From contig JAGARY010000050.1 of NCBI GenBank assembly GCA_017622055.1, forward strand, positions 1-5,080: a DNA stretch of 5,080 nucleotides, in the 5' to 3' direction. Of this stretch, positions 4,033 to 5,080 are shown piece by piece (the first letter of the stretch is position 1; every line of letters starts with the position of its first letter). The stretch is from Treponema sp. (lineage in GTDB: Bacteria; Spirochaetota; Spirochaetia; Treponematales; Treponemataceae). The translations under genes and the position numbers were made by a program. The notes below the pieces were generated by a model, which worked only from the letters and a program-made list of their open reading frames with translations, was not told where the DNA came from and made no database searches.

Positions 4033-5080
4033 TTGCCTTTTTTATATCAGAAGTTTTACAATTTTCGCAACATAAAAAATGATACAATAGACCTTTCTCA
4101 TAGAGAGGTCTATTTTGTTGGTGAAAATGGACAAGGAAAAAGTAATATTTTAGAGTCTCTTTATTATTCTGCTTATGGAATAAGTTTTAGGACTCATGTT
4201 GATTCTCAACTTACAAAAAGAGGCGAAAAAGATTTTAGTTTAAATTCTCTTTATAACAAACAAGAATCAGATACACAAAAAATTTCAATCATTTATGAAA
4301 ATAACAAAAAGCGAATTGAAAAAAATGGAAAAAAAATTCAAGACAGAAAAGAATTAATAAATACAATTCCTTGCATTATTTTTTGTCATGATGATTTAAG
4401 ATTTGCAGTTGGTGAACCAGAATGTCGAAGATTTTTCTTTGATCAAAGTTTAACTTTGTATGATTCAACATACATTGAAGATTTGCGAAATTATAAAAAA
4501 ATTCTTAAAAACAGAAATCAAATTTTAAAAAATCATGAATACGAAATTCTTGATGTTTTAGATAATCAGTTGGCAATTTATGGTTTACGAATTCAAGAAA
4601 AACGAAAAAAAGTAGTTTTTCAGTTTAATCAGATTTTTGGAAAAATTTTTCAAGAAATTACTGGTATTGAAGGATTAAAAATTTCTTATGATTCTTCTTG
4701 GAAAGAAAAAGACGAAAATGGAAACAGAATTTTTCCTACTGTGGAGATGATTTTAAATCATCTTTTTGAACGTCGCGAAAATGATAAGCTTATGGAAACA
4801 ACAATGTCAGGACCTCATCGCGACAGAATAAATTTTATTTTAAATAATAAAATGTTTATTCAAACTGCTTCTACTGGTCAATGTAGATTAGTAGCGTTAT
4901 TATTAAGAGTAGCACAATCAGTTTATTATACAAAAGTTACAGGTGAAAAACCAGTTTTGTTAATGGACGATGTTTTGTTGGAATTGGACCCAGAAAAACG
5001 TAGAAAATTGACTTCCCTACTTCCAGAATATGATCAACTTTTTTGTACCTTTTTACCTGGTGAACCTTACGAAAAATATA
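4033..5080 (+). CDS. recF: DNA replication and repair protein RecF (3' end outside window)
   Basis: RecF is an SMC/ABC-like ATPase that, with RecO and RecR, helps load RecA at single-strand gaps and stalled forks. 349 codons plus one base are present without a stop. RecF proteins are about 360 residues, so nearly all of it is here. Visible motifs are FYNFRN near the N-terminus (8-13), Walker A GENGQGKS (30-37), the RecF segment GEPECRRFFFD (127-137), the ABC-type signature STGQCRLVALLLR (280-292) and Walker B PVLLMDDVLLELD (307-319). The last reads LPEYDQLFCTFLPGE close to the window end. The usual GQQ of the signature is GQC here. The start is TTG with AGGA 6 bases upstream; ATA at 4018-4020 is a less likely alternative. 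The frame opens inside the dnaN tail, and the gene is probably translated from the dnaN transcript. Confidence 0.97.
   Translation, partial: MPFLYQKFYNFRNIKNDTIDLSHREVYFVGENGQGKSNILESLYYSAYGISFRTHVDSQLTKRGEKDFSLNSLYNKQESDTQKISIIYENNKKRIEKNGKKIQDRKELINTIPCIIFCHDDLRFAVGEPECRRFFFDQSLTLYDSTYIEDLRNYKKILKNRNQILKNHEYEILDVLDNQLAIYGLRIQEKRKKVVFQFNQIFGKIFQEITGIEGLKISYDSSWKEKDENGNRIFPTVEMILNHLFERRENDKLMETTMSGPHRDRINFILNNKMFIQTASTGQCRLVALLLRVAQSVYYTKVTGEKPVLLMDDVLLELDPEKRRKLTSLLPEYDQLFCTFLPGEPYEKY

Noticed and set aside
1..5080. Mobile elements, CRISPR arrays, tRNA or rRNA genes, or a novel defence-like system
   Set aside because: Nearly all of the window is accounted for by four core replication genes and two regulatory spacers; no array, transposase, terminal repeat or cloverleaf-like sequence was seen.

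Overview
The window is a chromosomal replication-origin locus from an AT-rich bacterium (about 30% G+C by eye, A/T-ending codons, TGG for Trp, standard bacterial stops). It holds four core genes and two intergenic regions. The proteins read most like those of spirochaetes, perhaps a low-GC Treponema relative. The signs are the DnaA stretch around FTCDRP, the RecF STGQ and LLMDDVLLELD motifs, and the GyrB N-terminus GSIQVLKGLEAVRKRPGMYI. This placement is from memory of the families and has not been tested.

Layout: 1-1031 is the 5' part of gyrB on the minus strand, running off the left edge. 1032-1229 is a divergent promoter region for gyrB and dnaA. 1230-2639 is dnaA. 2640-2888 is the putative oriC plus the dnaN leader. 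2889-4016 is dnaN, and 4033-5080 is recF, which starts at TTG and runs off the right edge just short of its end. The three rightward genes form a probable dnaA-dnaN-recF unit, with a gap of only 16 bases between dnaN and recF.

The most informative part is the dnaA-dnaN spacer. It has three perfect DnaA boxes (TGTGGATAA, all in the same orientation), then a 10-bp perfect inverted repeat whose arms look like degenerate DnaA boxes. Next come two abutting weak boxes in the opposite orientation, a CCCC cluster, and six tandem TTA/CTA trinucleotides, leading into a pure A/T segment with a 24-bp perfect palindrome. This order (box, box, GC cluster, DnaA-trios, AT-rich DNA) matches the origin-unwinding architecture described in Bacillus subtilis and proposed to be widespread.

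The genes work together: DnaA binds and opens the origin, DnaN is the clamp loaded at the new forks, RecF acts in gap repair and fork maintenance, and GyrB is the ATPase subunit of the gyrase that keeps the origin negatively supercoiled. Two GyrB residues stand out: Asp41 where the catalytic Glu is expected, and Lys135 where the coumarin-contacting Arg is expected. I found no mobile element, CRISPR array, tRNA or rRNA, and no evidence of a wholly new system. The unusual content is the origin architecture and the GyrB active site.
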